Numbered from the stretch's first letter, positions 1 through 11,785 are shown. The stretch is DNA of 64,000 nucleotides from Diploptera punctata (GCA_030220185.1 JASPKZ010010228.1:1-64000), one strand, 5' to 3'. Notes: generated by a model from the sequence alone, not told the origin. Translations and numbers: made by a program.

Positions 1-440
1 ATTTAAAATGCAGGCAAATATTTTTTTTATAATATCAGTAGGCCAAAGCTTACTTGATTCTTTACATAACTGTTCTAAATTTAAGAAATGGTGTGATCTC
101 ATTTGTTTCACAATATGAATTTTTATAAGTAATGTTTTTCAACAAAGAACATGCTTTGGGAGTTTGCTCTAGGTTATATTAAACCTCTTTTATTTTACCT
201 TTCTGCGTGTTTTGTGTTTTATGGAGATATACTCTAATGATTAACTTTTTTTTGTGCATAGTAAGGAAACTAATTGTGCATTTTCATAAAAAATATGTAA
301 TAATTATTACATCTCAATATTTTCTGTTGCAATTTGAGAAGTTTGCTACTTTGTGGTTAGAGACAAAAATGTCTCACAATATTTACTACAGGAAACTTAT
401 CTTATTTCATAATAGAGAATAGTTTCCTGCAATTTTGTAA
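1..440. other. AT-rich stretch without recognisable gene
   Basis: No coding, RNA or repeat signal was recognised here. The short open frame at 207-422 has low-complexity composition typical of AT-rich noncoding DNA and resembles nothing I know. Confidence 0.5.
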
Positions 441-449
441 TATTATCAC

Positions 450-640
450 TGAGAGTTGGCTTAGGTTTCAGCATATTTGGAGGTCTCAGGTTCAGACCCC
501 AGTGCAACTAACATGACTAAGCTTTTTACATTGTTTTTATCCATTGTAAGGAAAATGCTGGATTGAATTGAATACCAGGATTTATTTAATTATAGTTAAT
601 GCTTTATAGTATCATTAAAAAATTAACCTATAATCCTCCT
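450..640 (+). repeat. possible tRNA-derived SINE head
   Basis: Positions 456-515 read like a decayed pol III promoter: an A-box-like TTGGCTTAGGTTTCAG, then about 30 bases later a B-box-like GGTTCAGACCCC. The spacing is tRNA-like, but one B-box core position disagrees with GWTCRANNC and no cloverleaf can be completed. An old SINE head is the likeliest reading. No second copy was recognised in the window, so this rests on promoter-like motifs alone. Confidence 0.25.
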
Positions 641-1199
641 ACTAAAAGCATATCACAATATAGAACCTACAGGATTATAACCATGGATCCTAGATCCAGT
701 ATGAACTTATATGGTAAAAAGCAACTTCAACATTTAAACATAGGCTTCAAATTTTGGTACTAATTTGTATTTCTTCATTCTCTGTAATGTTCTCAAATAC
801 TTAACAGGGAGATTAAAAAAAATCAACTTTTTTTTAGAATATTATATTTTTTATGCATAATGCAAAGCCTCAAAATACTGTATGTATATTCCAATGCACT
901 CACCATAATTTTTATGGTCCAGATTCTGCACTAGGGGGTAGATGGTTTTAATGTGATCAATTTTTGTGATGTCCACTTCAGCTGATCATGTTATCTAGAT
1001 GATACGTACTTGTGTTGTCTATATAGGCGAGTGAATGTTTAGTGTTTGTATGTAGTGTAAGTTTGTTGTGTGAGAGATGATGAAGAGAAGGTGAAACATC
1101 TTTCCAACACACAGCCTACTCCTGTCAAAATGACCTGAGGAGATCGCTAGGCTTAACATGTCCATTGGTCATACAAATAACTCTCTCAACATTACTATT
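640..1199. other. intergenic stretch, nothing recognised
   Basis: No ORF of protein-like composition and no repeat family shared with the rest of the window was seen. Confidence 0.45.
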
Positions 1200-1206
1200 G
1201 TCTGTG

Positions 1207-1521
1207 CAACGGATCTGTGCCCCCATAAGATATGTGAACTAAAGCCTACTTCCTTTTATTGCCTTGGAAAATCATTTCCCTCCCACATTCCGATCTCTCT
1301 CTCTTTTCTATCTCTCACTTGCATTGCACTCCAGTGTTGTCAACCCGACTGCAATCTTACATTATTCAGTATTCAAGAGCCTTGACACTGGGGGAAGTTT
1401 AGCAAACATCCCTACTCGATAGCTTGTATTTGACGTAGTGGGGGGAGTACGGTGAAATGGTGTGAGTATTGACGTGTACTTTCTAAGAATGATGCCAGCA
1501 CTACAGGATCACAGATCGTTG
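1207..1521. mobile_element. TIR element D, copy 1 (MITE-like)
   Basis: This 315-bp non-coding unit starts with CAACGGATCTGTG and ends with the inverted match CACAGATCGTTG. A second copy in the opposite orientation lies at 24481-24919. The two share internal blocks: GGAAAATCATTTCCCTCCC here against GGGAGGGAAATGATTCATT there, the CCAGTGTTGTCAAC block, and a pyrimidine-rich CTCTCTC block. Flanks GTCTGTG (1200-1206) and GTCCGAG (1522-1528) may be a decayed 7-bp target duplication. It is best read as a non-autonomous cut-and-paste element; the superfamily is not clear. Confidence 0.6.
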
Positions 1522-1529
1522 GTCCGAGT

Positions 1530-2345
1530 GTACATGTCTTTTCAACGCATTTATTTCAAAGGAATTTGAATTTTTAATCCAGGCAATCTGGTACACAATG
1601 TAACAATTAAAAATTGTACACTTCTACCCTCCTAGCCCTGAAATTGAAAATGTATCATTAAAATTCCTAGGTAATTCATATGGGTAATGCATTTCTCCAT
1701 GACATTAACTAATCCCATTTTTTTATGATTCATGAAATTTGGACTGTGTGTGCTATTGGCTACAGACAAATTTAACCTTTAAATCTTTCCAAAAGTCCAC
1801 CATGCTAGCTTATCTGCTACCTGACTAATGAGTTATTAACTGTTGGATTGGAAATTTTAATTGTAAATTTTTTTCAATCTTAGGGCTAGATTGTGCACTG
1901 GATATACATGGCATTAAATTGCAAATCTCTCTGCAGAACAATGTTCAGAAGGTATCTAGTATTGTTGATAGTTGTTCATCCATCAGATGTGGACTGAAGG
2001 TTGGCAGTCTCCTTGGTTCTTTTCAACAATAGAAAACTATGTGTTGGCATTATGATTCACTTTCTCCCTTTCTTCATCTTCATCATTTTCATTAGAACAC
2101 ATTCACTCATCTTACATTCGTCTATGAAGAGTGGACACTTTTTTTAACTCTGCACTAAACTTACAACATGTGGTATGTGGCAAAACAATACTGATCTCAG
2201 CTGCTATGATGTTGACTTCTTGGTGGAGCCGGTCAAATACACATTCACTCCTGCTCGGATCTAGCTCCCCGAGCTTATCAACCTCATTGCTTCTATGGAG
2301 GAACTTGGTGTATTTAGGGCAGTGGGAAGGGAATACCACATGTAT
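1530..2345. other. intergenic stretch, nothing recognised
   Basis: No convincing feature. The open frame that runs through 2131-2355 only becomes LINE-like after about 2350; the part before that has no recognisable relative in the window. Confidence 0.4.
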
Positions 2346-2349
2346 ATGT

Positions 2350-3592
2350 GGGATAAATGACGCTGTTGCCAAAATTAACGAGGATCTTGACTCACTAATG
2401 ACTTGGACAGTTAAATATGGACTGCAATTAAATCCTACAAAGTCACAATCAATCATTATGGTCATCAGAGACTATTATCTACAATTAACCTAAACACAGT
2501 TTTGCATGTGTCACTAAATGGAGTTCAAATCCCTTATAGTGAGACAGTAAAAGTTCTAGGAGTATTTATTGACAAAAACTTAAATTGGAATACACAAATA
2601 AACCATAATGCAAAACAGTCTTCTCAATAATACATTCATTAAATCGTGTACGAAATTGTTTGCCATTCGCCCTTAGGAAAATGTTAGTAGAAACACTGCA
2701 ATGCCCATTTTGATTATTGTGACACTCTTTTTACAGACTTAAATATATTTCCACTCAAAGACTTCAACATGTTCATAATTCTTGCGCACGTTTTATTTGT
2801 GGTATTCGCAAATTTGACCATGTTACACCGTCCCTGGAACAATTATCGTGGCTTCGTCTAAGAGATCGTAGAACTGTCCATTCCTGTCCCTTCTCTATAA
2901 AATACTTCACACATCATCGCCTAATTATTTATCACGCCGCTTCATCAGACTATCCGACACATAATCTTGACACTCGATCCCATCAGCACATTATCCTTTA
3001 TATCCCTCCTCATCACACTGTATATTATTCATTATCTTTTACGGTGTCACTTACCAAAACTTGGATTCCCTTCCGCCCTATGTCAGAGACTGTCCAAATA
3101 TAACATCCTTCAAAAACAAACTAAAGAAAGTATTAATAACAAACTAACTTATACACCTCACTGATAGTATTCTTTTAGCAATACTAATATATTTAATTAT
3201 TTATGTAAATAATATTAAACAATTACAAATATTTTTATTTGTTTTGTTTTAATATTGTTATAATCGTAAAATTAGTTTTCTATATCTCATTATTTTCCTG
3301 TTTTTTATATACCACTAGACAGGGACAATTTATATGGCCTGCTTGATACATATTATTATTAGTTTTAGTCTTAATTTTAACTAATATTAACTGGTTGTAT
3401 TATAGATCGTAATATGTGATATTAGATATATTTTTTTTGATCCAATTTTTACTTAGTGTTTAATATTAGAGATTTAATTCAGATTGTTATATTCTTATGT
3501 AATATATGTTTGTCCTGGTGAGTGGGAAGAGAAAGACCACATGGCCTTAATCCACCAGGCTAAATAAATCTCATCTAATCCAATATAATCTA
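2350..3592 (+). mobile_element. 5'-truncated CR1/Jockey-type LINE, copy 2
   Basis: From about 2352 the sequence follows the 3' part of the better preserved element at 55.8-60.3 kb. The match begins just after the FADD motif region (INEDLDSLMTWTVKYG against INEDLDSLTAWTEKYG) and continues through the thumb and C-terminal region to the 3' UTR. The 3' ends are nearly the same: GGTGAGTGGGAAGAG, then CCACATGGCCTTAA and CACCAGGCTAAATAAATCT, closing in a short TCTAATCC-type tail. Several frameshifts make it dead. Between 2352 and about 3160 it would encode only the RT thumb and C-terminus, so this is an ordinary 5' truncation. Confidence 0.85.
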
Positions 3593-3819
3593 TGAATGCA
3601 AGTGAGAGTTACCAGGAGTCTCACTGGAGTAGATTTCCCTGTTCGGCAGTGAGCAGTCTTTTTAACCCAAAATAATGTATACATGACTGTGAATGTTGAA
3701 GAGAATGTATTATAAATAAATTATGTGGTGGAAACTACATTCTACTAACCGTATGTCTTGCATATAAGCCTATATGTTCCATGATATCGTAATGAAGAGC
3801 AAGCCTTGGAAAGATGGAA

Positions 3820-4790
3820 AGAATATTATATGATCACTTCAAATAGTAAATGGGTGAGAAAGTGAAACAAATGGAACCAGAAATACATACAGATCAACCT
3901 CTTAGTAAACCACCTGGTATGATTGAATGTGGAAATGGCAATAGATACGTTTAAAGAGCAATAAGGCTCCCGGTTGTGATCACATAAACATCAGAAATGA
4001 TTCAAAAGAATGGGAAACAACTCAAACAGACAATATTGTATTTGATGCAAAGAATTTATTGGTAACCGAGGACAGTTCCTCAATAGTGGGAAAACAGGGA
4101 CGATGGTTTGAATACATAAAAAAAGTGATAATATGATATGTGAGAAACTATAGGGTAATAACCCTACTCTGTACAGTTTACAAGATTTTGACCAACATTT
4201 TATATAAAAAATGCTACCATATACAGGGGACTATCAATATGGATTCAGACCTGGAAGATCAATGGCAAACCAGCTATTTATTATGAGACAAGAAGCTGAA
4301 AAATGTTGGAAGCGAACATCGAGATCTACACATGCCTCTTTCTCTAGATTTTGAGTCTGCAAATGATAATCTAATATGGGAGCACATGCATCAATTCGGT
4401 TTTCCACAGGAAACTGATCAATGTATGCAGAATTGTTATCATCTGTACCATAGGCAATGATGAAATTAGGAAGGATTACAACTAAAAAATTTTGAATTAG
4501 AGAAAGGAACTAGACAAGGAGAACGGGCTGGCTCCTCTGTTATTTAATATAGCTTTACACATTGCAATAATAAAATCAGAAGTGCAAATTAATGGAACCG
4601 TTTTAATAAGGCACAGCAGATTTTAGGTTATGCAGATGATGTGGTCATTACTGGAAGGATGCAAGATGTAGAGGAAGCCTTAGTAGCATTGGATAATGAA
4701 ACTCAGAAGTTGGAATTTAAAAATAAATACAAAGAAATAAAAAATGTATGTCAATTACCTAAAGACAAAATGACCAAGTAAAGGAAAGTC
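3820..4790 (+). pseudogene. decayed RTE-type reverse transcriptase (family J)
   Basis: Conceptual translation in shifting frames gives an ordered set of LINE RT blocks. KAPGCDHINI lies near 3965-3990, the block read as YQYGFRPGRSMANQLF near 4230-4280, and the palm motif GYADDVV at 4626-4643 (the YADDV codons are 4629-4643). Frame changes and stops are frequent, so it is an old relic. The block order and wording resemble the RT of family A in this window (KASGSDEIP, QCAFRRNRSTTDQIF, YADDVV), which suggests the same broad RTE-like group but a different family. Neither the endonuclease nor a 3' end was recognised. Confidence 0.7.
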
Positions 4791-5084
4791 CAAATTGGTA
4801 CATATAAACTACAGTGCTTGGCTCTTTAGCATATTATTGCTTGAGCATAGTTTCCACTACTGAAAAATCAATCCCTCTGTATAATGGTAATAATACTGGT
4901 AGCAAATGGAGTTGTAATTAAGATTATTTATTAATAAATTATACCTTATCCAAGTAGTGAAATGTATTCACCAGATTACAGAAGTAATTATGACTCTCGT
5001 AAGATGGCAAATTCCTTCATCCTCTAATTAATGACACAAATGAATGCACAAGAAGCTGTTATAATAGTGTTTTTTTTCTATAAC

Positions 5085-5476
5085 CTCTAACTCACTGGCA
5101 CTATTGAACCCATAGGTTCATGGCCGCGCGGACATGAGCTCTCCATACATCCCTAACCTGAGCTAATGTTTTCCAATTGTTCCCTGTATAATCTACTTCC
5201 CTCAAAATCCACAGTTAATGTTCTTCTCCCATCTCACTCTTGGGCTTCCAAACTGGGTGTTTTCCCGCTGGTTTTCCTACAAGAAGCATGTCTTTCATAC
5301 ACCCATTCGTGCCACATGTCCTGCCCATCGCAATCTATGAGACTTAACTGTTCTTATTATATCTGGCTTCCTATAAAGACAGTGTAGTGCACTGTTATGA
5401 AGTCTTCTTCATTCACCTGTCTGTTTCATCTCTCTTTGGTCCAAAAATTTTCCTAAGAACTTTATTCTCAAATACA
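5085..5476 (-). mobile_element. family A RTE-type LINE, 3' fragment (copy A1)
   Basis: The left edge carries the family A 3' terminus in reverse (CTCACTGGCACTATTGAACC), followed by the reverse of the C-terminal coding region seen intact at 42.5 kb. Homology stops near 5476. The family's usual (TAAG)n tail is reduced to one or two units. The copy is 5'-truncated, with frameshifts. Family C begins about 125 bases further right. Confidence 0.8.
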
Positions 5477-6514
5477 GGGTGCAATGGTAAACTCAACTCC
5501 ATGTGGTACACCCTAGACAATGCTCCCTCAGCGGCAAAGTAGTTTTACCAAATTTAAGTAATTTAAAGAATGACGACCTGTTTCAAAATTAACCATACTT
5601 TTAAGGATGAATATTTTACGACTATTGCAATGGAATGCTGGTGGACTTTTCCAGCATAAGAAAACAAGAGCTTCATAACATTTGACATTGAACACAATAT
5701 TGAGGACTTTGTTATCATGGAAGCCAATAAAACTTTCACCGACTTGTCTAGATATCAGTTCCCAGGATATACAATCCATCTTCATGAAAAGAACAAGTCA
5801 AAGTAGCAAGTGGAGAATCCTCATTGGTGTCAAGAATACACTCACTATGGACATTTAATGTGATAAAAGAAATGGGTGGATGCAACTGATAAACTGGAAA
5901 CAAATAACCTCAACATTTGGTAAGCAGGTGTCACACTTTAAGATCTATGCTGTCAACAACCCTCCCAATAATAAACCCAGATTGGACATAATCAGCATGA
6001 GCAGTAAAAACTATCAATCTTTGGAGATTTCAATGCACCATTTAAAAACTTGGGGCTACTAATATACAAACATTACTGGTCAAATTGTTGAAGATTTTCA
6101 TTCACATAGTAATGTGGAACTCATTTACAACAGTGCAGATACTCCTACTTACACTCACCACCAATGGAACTGGAAACAAATCCAGATCTTCTGCTTGTTT
6201 TTCTTCTGACAACAGAAATGTTAACGAGTTATACAGTTATTGAAGATCCAGGAAGTGGCCACAGGATAGGTTATTAGCTAACATACAGATCCCATCTCGA
6301 AATAATATACGTCCCAAAGTTAAGAAGTCATCATGGAATTTCAAAAAGGCTGATTGGTCTAGGTATGAAACAGCTCTTGGAATCTGATTTAGATATTAGC
6401 AACTTAACTTTGAACAACACTCTTGACTAAATACTCAGTCAAATCAATATGCATAATATTATTAAGAAATGCAAGAAAGTATGTTCCCTATGGACAACAA
6501 ACACAGTATAAATG

Positions 6515-6595
6515 TATTCACGTAGACTTTCACGGCCGGAGTTGCTATGCTCACGACCACAACCCTACAGCCCGAAAATCTTCATCAGAGATCAT
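6515..6595. mobile_element. 81-bp insertion with 13-bp target duplication
   Basis: The 13-mer CACAGTATAAATG occurs at 6502-6514 and again, identical, at 6596-6608, bracketing 81 bases that do not belong to the LINE around them. Read on the minus strand the insert contains CTCTGATGAAGAT near one end and CGTGAAAGTCTACGTG near the other, resembling the short terminal repeats with hammerhead-like boxes that accompany Penelope-like elements. The insert has no coding capacity. A short Penelope-derived or SINE-like retroposon is my reading. Confidence 0.65.
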
Positions 6596-8227
6596 CACAG
6601 TATAAATGCTGTTTCTGAATAGTCAATTATATTCTCTCAAACAATAATGAGATGGTCTTTGAAAGGAAGCGGAAGAAACAAATGATCCAGTAGATGTGCA
6701 ACAATGGAGGCACTCTGTAGCTAATACCAAAAGTGCTATTACAAGAAGCTAAATGATACTGTTTCAATAATTTTATGTCCAAAATAGAACTACAGGAAGG
6801 ACGGTGCCAAGACATAATTTCCTCAACAAACTACAGAACAAACACATAATAACAAGAAAACAACCTATCCAATATGGGAACACAGTTCTTGTCTCTGATG
6901 ATGAAATTTCTAATGCCTTTGCAACACAATACTTGAAGTCACAAAAGAAAACTCCTATAATGAAAGTACAAAACCGACAAATTAACAAAAAACAATTAAA
7001 AATGAGCTCAAAGTGACACATCCACTGATGATATATTAATGCAGATATTCACAAATTTATGAACTGAATTTAGCAGCAAGTCAACTTCGCAGAAAAAAGT
7101 CACCTGGTCCTGAATCTGATTTTTACGAGTTTATCCAACATTATGGGATATAATGAAAAGGCAAACATGTTATATCTGTTCAACGAAATTTGGACCTTCC
7201 TAGTTAGAAAAAAGCTATAGTTATCCCTATGTTTAAAGAAAGGCAAACACCCCCTCAAACATATCCAATTACAGGCCTATGTCTCTCACAAATATAACTG
7301 CTAATACAATGGAGAGAATGATATAACAAACATAGACTCACTTGGTACCTTGAAACGTATGGCATACTCCATCGAAATCAAGCAGGTTTGAGAAAACGTC
7401 ACTCAATAGAACAACAAGCAGCAATCATCAAGCCAGACACATTAAAGATGATATAGATAGCAAACCTATCACCACAGCTCTGTGTATTGACTTTAAAAGT
7501 GCATATGACTTTAGTCTGGAAGGACACATCCCCTCACATTTACAAAACAATGGAATCATGGGAAAAATGCTAAATTGGATAACAAACTTCATCGGCCAGA
7601 GATACTTTTGAAGTTCATTACGGTGGACACAGTGTCTAAATTTAAGCAACTTCAAATAGGACTCCACAAGGACCTCCCACCAATTGTGTCTTCTTTTCAA
7701 TATCTATGTCAATGATTTGATATCTGTCATCACTAAACAGCCTTATGTATGGCGATCTTGTAATTTGGACTTTTGCACCAAAAAAGGATGCTTCAAAACA
7801 CATTGAACATACTTTGAATACAGTCCTTAAAGATTTGCACATATGGTTGTAAAGAAACATCAATGATAGTTAATCTATCACAAAGTGCATGCCAAGCATT
7901 TTCCCTATACCACAACCAACTGAAACCAAAAATTTTCTATAACAATGCTCAGTTAGAAAATGTCTGTAATTCCAAATATTTGGGAGTTTACATTTGATTC
8001 CCGTCCTCTCTTGGATTGAAACATTTCACTTATGTGACTGATAAAACCCAATGCCGCTTTAACATATTAAAAAAGTCTGGCAGCTTGCAAAGTGGGGTTG
8101 TGATACCTCTGTATTGAATCAGACAGAGAAAATATAACATAAAACCAGACATTACATATTGTTGTTGGTCTATTAATTACTGCTCCTCGTCAAAATATCA
8201 ACAAATTGGAGAGCTTAATATTGACTA

Positions 8228-8585
8228 GAGAACATATTTTTAATAATTAAAACATTTTGTTCTGTTCATTCCTACCTCTTTGAGTTGTTTTTGTCGAACA
8301 TATGTTTCAGAGCTTCTTAGCCCCATCGTCAGTGATTACAGACTGGGACTAAGAAGCTCTGAAACAAATGTTCATCAAAAACAACTCTAAGAGGTAAGAA
8401 TGAACAGACAGAATGTTTTAATTATTAAAAAAAAAAAATCCATTAATATTACTTCCTATTGTATTTTAAAAGTATTTTTAATAACTCACCTCATAAAAAT
8501 TTCCAAATTTATTTCAGACCATTGGTTTTGAATGAATTTTTCATTCATCTTCAGTCATGAGGTGAGTTATTAAAAATATGTTCTC
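8228..8585. repeat. two nested foldback (long inverted repeat) elements
   Basis: The outer foldback has arms GAGAACATATTTTTAATA (8228-8245) and its exact reverse complement at 8568-8585. Its palindrome continues as ATAACTCACCTCAT (8481-8494) against ATGAGGTGAGTTAT (8557-8570). An inner foldback sits in the left arm: about 8237-8325 pairs with about 8342-8430 in an imperfect hairpin of roughly 85-base arms around a short spacer. TATTTTTAATAA stands on both sides of the inner unit (8235-8246 and 8473-8484) and is probably its target duplication. Both arms of the inner unit hold CTAAGAAGCTCTGAAAC. The whole block interrupts the LINE family C reading frame. Confidence 0.75.
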
Positions 8586-9869
8586 CACTGAACATAAATG
8601 ATATAATCTCATAATATTTACTTCCCAACATTAATTTTAATATATAAAATTGGACAGAGTTCAAAATCAAAGCCCTATGATTAATAACTGGTGCTGTTAG
8701 AAGTACCCCCATAGACACAATGCTACTATTTACTAACAATATTGAAATATACCTTACTGCCCTCAAGATCAAAACCACTCCCAGAAGATTAAAAACACAA
8801 GAAGGCATTATGCAACACACAAAAAAGAAAAAGAACATGCTTGATATCTCAGCTAAGTCTGGACAATCACCTCCAATAGAAAACCCACTTGAAATTTTAA
8901 ATAGAATTTGATCTCAACTCAAGTCATTAACAAGTCAGAAAACACCACCTGAAATCCTACGCTTTACTGCGCTAGAAACCATCTCAACCGATACCCAGTA
9001 GAGAGTTGGTTACATGTCTATAGTGATGGATTCAAATGAGTTCAAATGGAAATACACGATCGGAATCTGGTCCCCTTTGATGGAAAGATAGAAGCCATTT
9101 GAACGGCACTTTTGCACCTCACATGTAGAACAGAATCTTCTTTAATGTTGTTATCCTATCAGATTCACAAGCAGCAATTATCCAATTGCAAACTATTTAA
9201 CAGTGGCTTGTAGCAAAGAAGTTGTAGAGTGCAGGAAATTCATCAACAGCCTTATTTGCTTCCAAAAGTGAGTTCACTACAATGGATAACCATCACACTG
9301 TGGGATCGCAGGAAATGAAGCTGCAGATCTTGTAAAATAAGGCACTCAAATTCTACAAGCCCCATGAAAGAAATCCTTACCATAGATCTGCCACAGTTAT
9401 ACACTCCAAGGTAAATCTGAATACCGCCCTGGCATTGTTAGAAAGAACCAAAGAAAGCCAATGAAGGAATAAAATTGTTTCTGAAATTCCAGATTGGCCG
9501 TGCAAAGAAGCTGTTGCAAAATTTTGGATTGCAACTTGATATGACTGCCTTGCTACCCACCTTCATCGTCTGGGAATATTGAACAATCCTCTCTGCATGC
9601 AGTGTATGACTGGTGCTATATGGATTCTGCTCACCTACTCCACTGTTCTGCACTAACAACGCTACACTCCATCAATGCTACGGGAGGCAAGAGGGAAAAT
9701 GCTCTCACTGCAAACCCTCTAATCTACTTAGATTATTCTGGTTTTTATTTTTTTATCGTGTTTATGTTATTGTTTCTATTGTGTGTAGTTATTACAAATA
9801 TGTTTAATAAGGTCTGTCTTTGGGTAAATTATCTGTATTTCAAGTGCCCTGCATTAAATAAATAAAATA

Positions 9870-10015
9870 AATTATTCTCAATACTCGTAATATTTTATCC
9901 TCCCTTAAAGTAAGAGTACATTTTAAAAACATTGGGAAGGAAGAGTACATGTTTCGCATCCTTATAATATAACTGGTTGAATAATAGTTTTTAATATTTT
10001 CATTTTAACGTGTTT
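9870..10015 (-). mobile_element. internal scrap of family A (copy A6)
   Basis: The stretch TCCTCCCTTAAAGTAAGAGT, then CATGTTTCGCATCC and ATAATATAACTGGTTGAATA, aligns with 20231-20310 of copy A3. It is about 145 bases long with neither a 3' tail nor the rest of the element, and it abuts the 3' end of family C. Confidence 0.7.
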
Positions 10016-11012
10016 CTAAATGTGAACTAATTAAGAACCAATGTTAAAAATAAATTTTTTAGAGATTTTTGAATTCAAATTCCATGCAGGCACTTTTTTT
10101 TCTGTGTCAATTTTGGGCCTACAGAAGAAATCTGGAAATATTGATTTCAATAAATGTTATGTTGCATAATTTATTTCTAGGTTGGCTTATATACATGTAT
10201 AAGTTTATTACCGAAGATCAGTGTGGTATAAGTGAAATTTATTCCACATTCCAGCTACACCTGGTTCCCACGCTGTCACCTGGAGATCTAAAGCTTACAA
10301 CAGCCTTTGAAATACTTGATGGTTCACAAATCATTTTTTAGTCTCTGAACAAAGCCACTGCGCATGGGCAAGAAATCATCTATTTGGTTCACAAGTATAC
10401 AAACTATTTTGAGAATCTAAATCCATTCCTAGTCATATGTGTATTGTGCAATTGGAAAACAATTTGTGTAAATAAGTAGTGACAGGAAATACTGAAAATA
10501 AAACAAAGCAAAAGAAATTGTGAAACAAATGAAAGAACATTAAATTGAAATAGGACGAAAGAGAAAAAAGAAAGCATGATCTCACACGGGACCTCATGCA
10601 CGGTGAACAAGCTTCCTTCCACTAGATCACAACTAGCTCTCTTAGAAATTGTCTTTGTTAAATGATGCAGTATTTCAGACCTTACTTGTATAATGAGATT
10701 AGATATTAATCCGCTGCATTTTGTAGTAATTGATATAAGTCATTTTATTATGCCATGTGTTTTTATAAACAATGTAATGATGATGTTAAACAATCATTAT
10801 TATTCATTTTTTTCTATATATGTATGTATGTCGATATATATCTATATGATGTGTATATATATGACGTTTTTCCTTTAATTATATTTTCCTTCCATATATC
10901 CATTCCATAGTCATTCTGCCCAAGGCATTTTCTTCTCTGCTATTCTTTTCAGCTTTACTAGGGAACTTTTAGGTGTCGTAGCTTCCCGTTTCTTTTCTCA
11001 TCCACCATTGAA
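10016..11012. other. intergenic stretch, nothing recognised
   Basis: AT-rich with a short ATGT/TATA-type simple repeat near 10815-10862. The open frame at 10069-10341 (90 codons) has no recognisable domain. Confidence 0.4.
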
Positions 11013-11019
11013 GAATCAT

Positions 11020-11375
11020 TCCGATTGAGGGTTTTTTCCACTTTTCAGCAGTTGCCCTTTTACAGCCAGCTGCTGGCCCTCACATCCCATGTGTCAATCA
11101 CAGAGGTAGATGATCAACAGCCAGTGTAAGGGGTGACAGTGGTTAGCATGTTCGAGTCCCCCAGCCGTTATAGCTTGTTCCTCAACCTGGAGCCGCTACT
11201 TATTGTAGCTCTATCCCACTTGCCTCACGATGGCTGGGTGGTGCACCGGTCCCATACTGGCTGAAATATACCATGAGAAAATTTCTTCCCCCATGGAGAC
11301 TCGAACCAGCAGCCAAGTCCCCGTAGCTCGGCGCCAAAGCTTCCTACCTTAACCCGCTCGGCTACGGCGCGGGAC
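11020..11375 (-). mobile_element. tRNA-derived SINE, copy 1
   Basis: On the minus strand it begins GTCCCGCGCCGTAGCC and carries an A box, GTAGCCGAGCGGGTTAAGG, very like the tRNA-Leu/Ser consensus. The B box GGTTCGAGTCTCC follows about 60 bases later, a distance that leaves room for a long variable arm. The body (CATGGGGGAAGAAATTTTCT, then CAGTATGGGACCGGTG, then AATAAGTAGCGGCTCCAGG) recurs at 23959-24286. The 7-bp direct repeat GAATCAT at 11013-11019 and 11376-11382 is the likely target duplication. It is non-coding and would depend on a LINE's enzymes. Confidence 0.85.
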
Positions 11376-11424
11376 GAATCATGATAATAATACTAGTTAA
11401 TAAGGTGGACAACTGAAATTATTT

Positions 11425-11785
11425 ATGGGAGAAGTCACTACTTACTGCCAGTCTCGAAGTAGGGTACTGCCCTGTCAACCCAACAGGCCAAAGTTTGATT
11501 CATGGTCAGAACATTTTCCCTTGTGTGAGGTTTTTTTCCCTCACCTGTAAAACAAATGTCTGGAGACTTTAATGCCCAAATGGTCTATGAACATCATATG
11601 GCCCTTGTAATAATCATTCATATTTGCCTTACATTAGGTTTAGGATTAAGGATAATTCTGGTGCAACCACATCATCATCACCCCCATCATATCATTGGGC
11701 ATGTAACAACTCGCCTTCCAGGTATCTCAACCTCAGAAATTAGTTACAATTATGTCAATGTCATTTGAATAAGTATGGCAACACT
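11425..11785 (+). repeat. second SINE-like dispersed repeat (family I), copy 1
   Basis: A B-box-like AGTTTGATTCATGG lies at 11492-11506, one core position away from GTTCGATTC, and GTAGGGTACTGCCC about 30 bases earlier could be an A box. Downstream, TTAGGTTTAGGATTAAGG and CATATCATTGGGCATGTAAC recur with small changes at 48358-48540, which shows this is a dispersed repeat. It is non-coding. The ends and any target duplication were not resolved. Confidence 0.55.

Larger units (their letters stand above)
5600..9868 (+). mobile_element. near-full-length, dead LINE with EN, RT and RNase H (family C)
   Basis: The ORF2 reading starts about 5607 with MNILRLLQWNAGG, the usual opening of an APE-type endonuclease in Jockey/I-superfamily LINEs. 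Further blocks in order are an endonuclease stretch to about 6400 (DFNAPF-like block near 6020, DPGSGHR near 6250), the RT fingers and palm (SDDEISNAFATQY near 6893, KKSPGPES near 7097, YVNDLISV near 7706), RNase H (HCGIAGNEAADL near 9298-9330) and a Cys-rich C-terminus (HLHRLGILNNPLCMQC near 9560-9603). The 3' end is AATAAATAAAATAAA. Frameshifts and stops occur throughout. The palm YADD has become YGDL (7748-7759). Two later insertions split it: 6515-6595 and 8228-8585. Confidence 0.8.

Noticed and set aside
2131..2350. Upstream part of the 120-codon frame read as an extension of the LINE
   Set aside because: Similarity to the 58.9 kb element begins only at about 2350; before that the frame is open by chance.
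11300..11376. Possible tRNA-Leu/Ser gene
   Set aside because: A and B boxes are good, but the acceptor stem does not close and the sequence continues into a body repeated at 24 kb; it is a SINE head.
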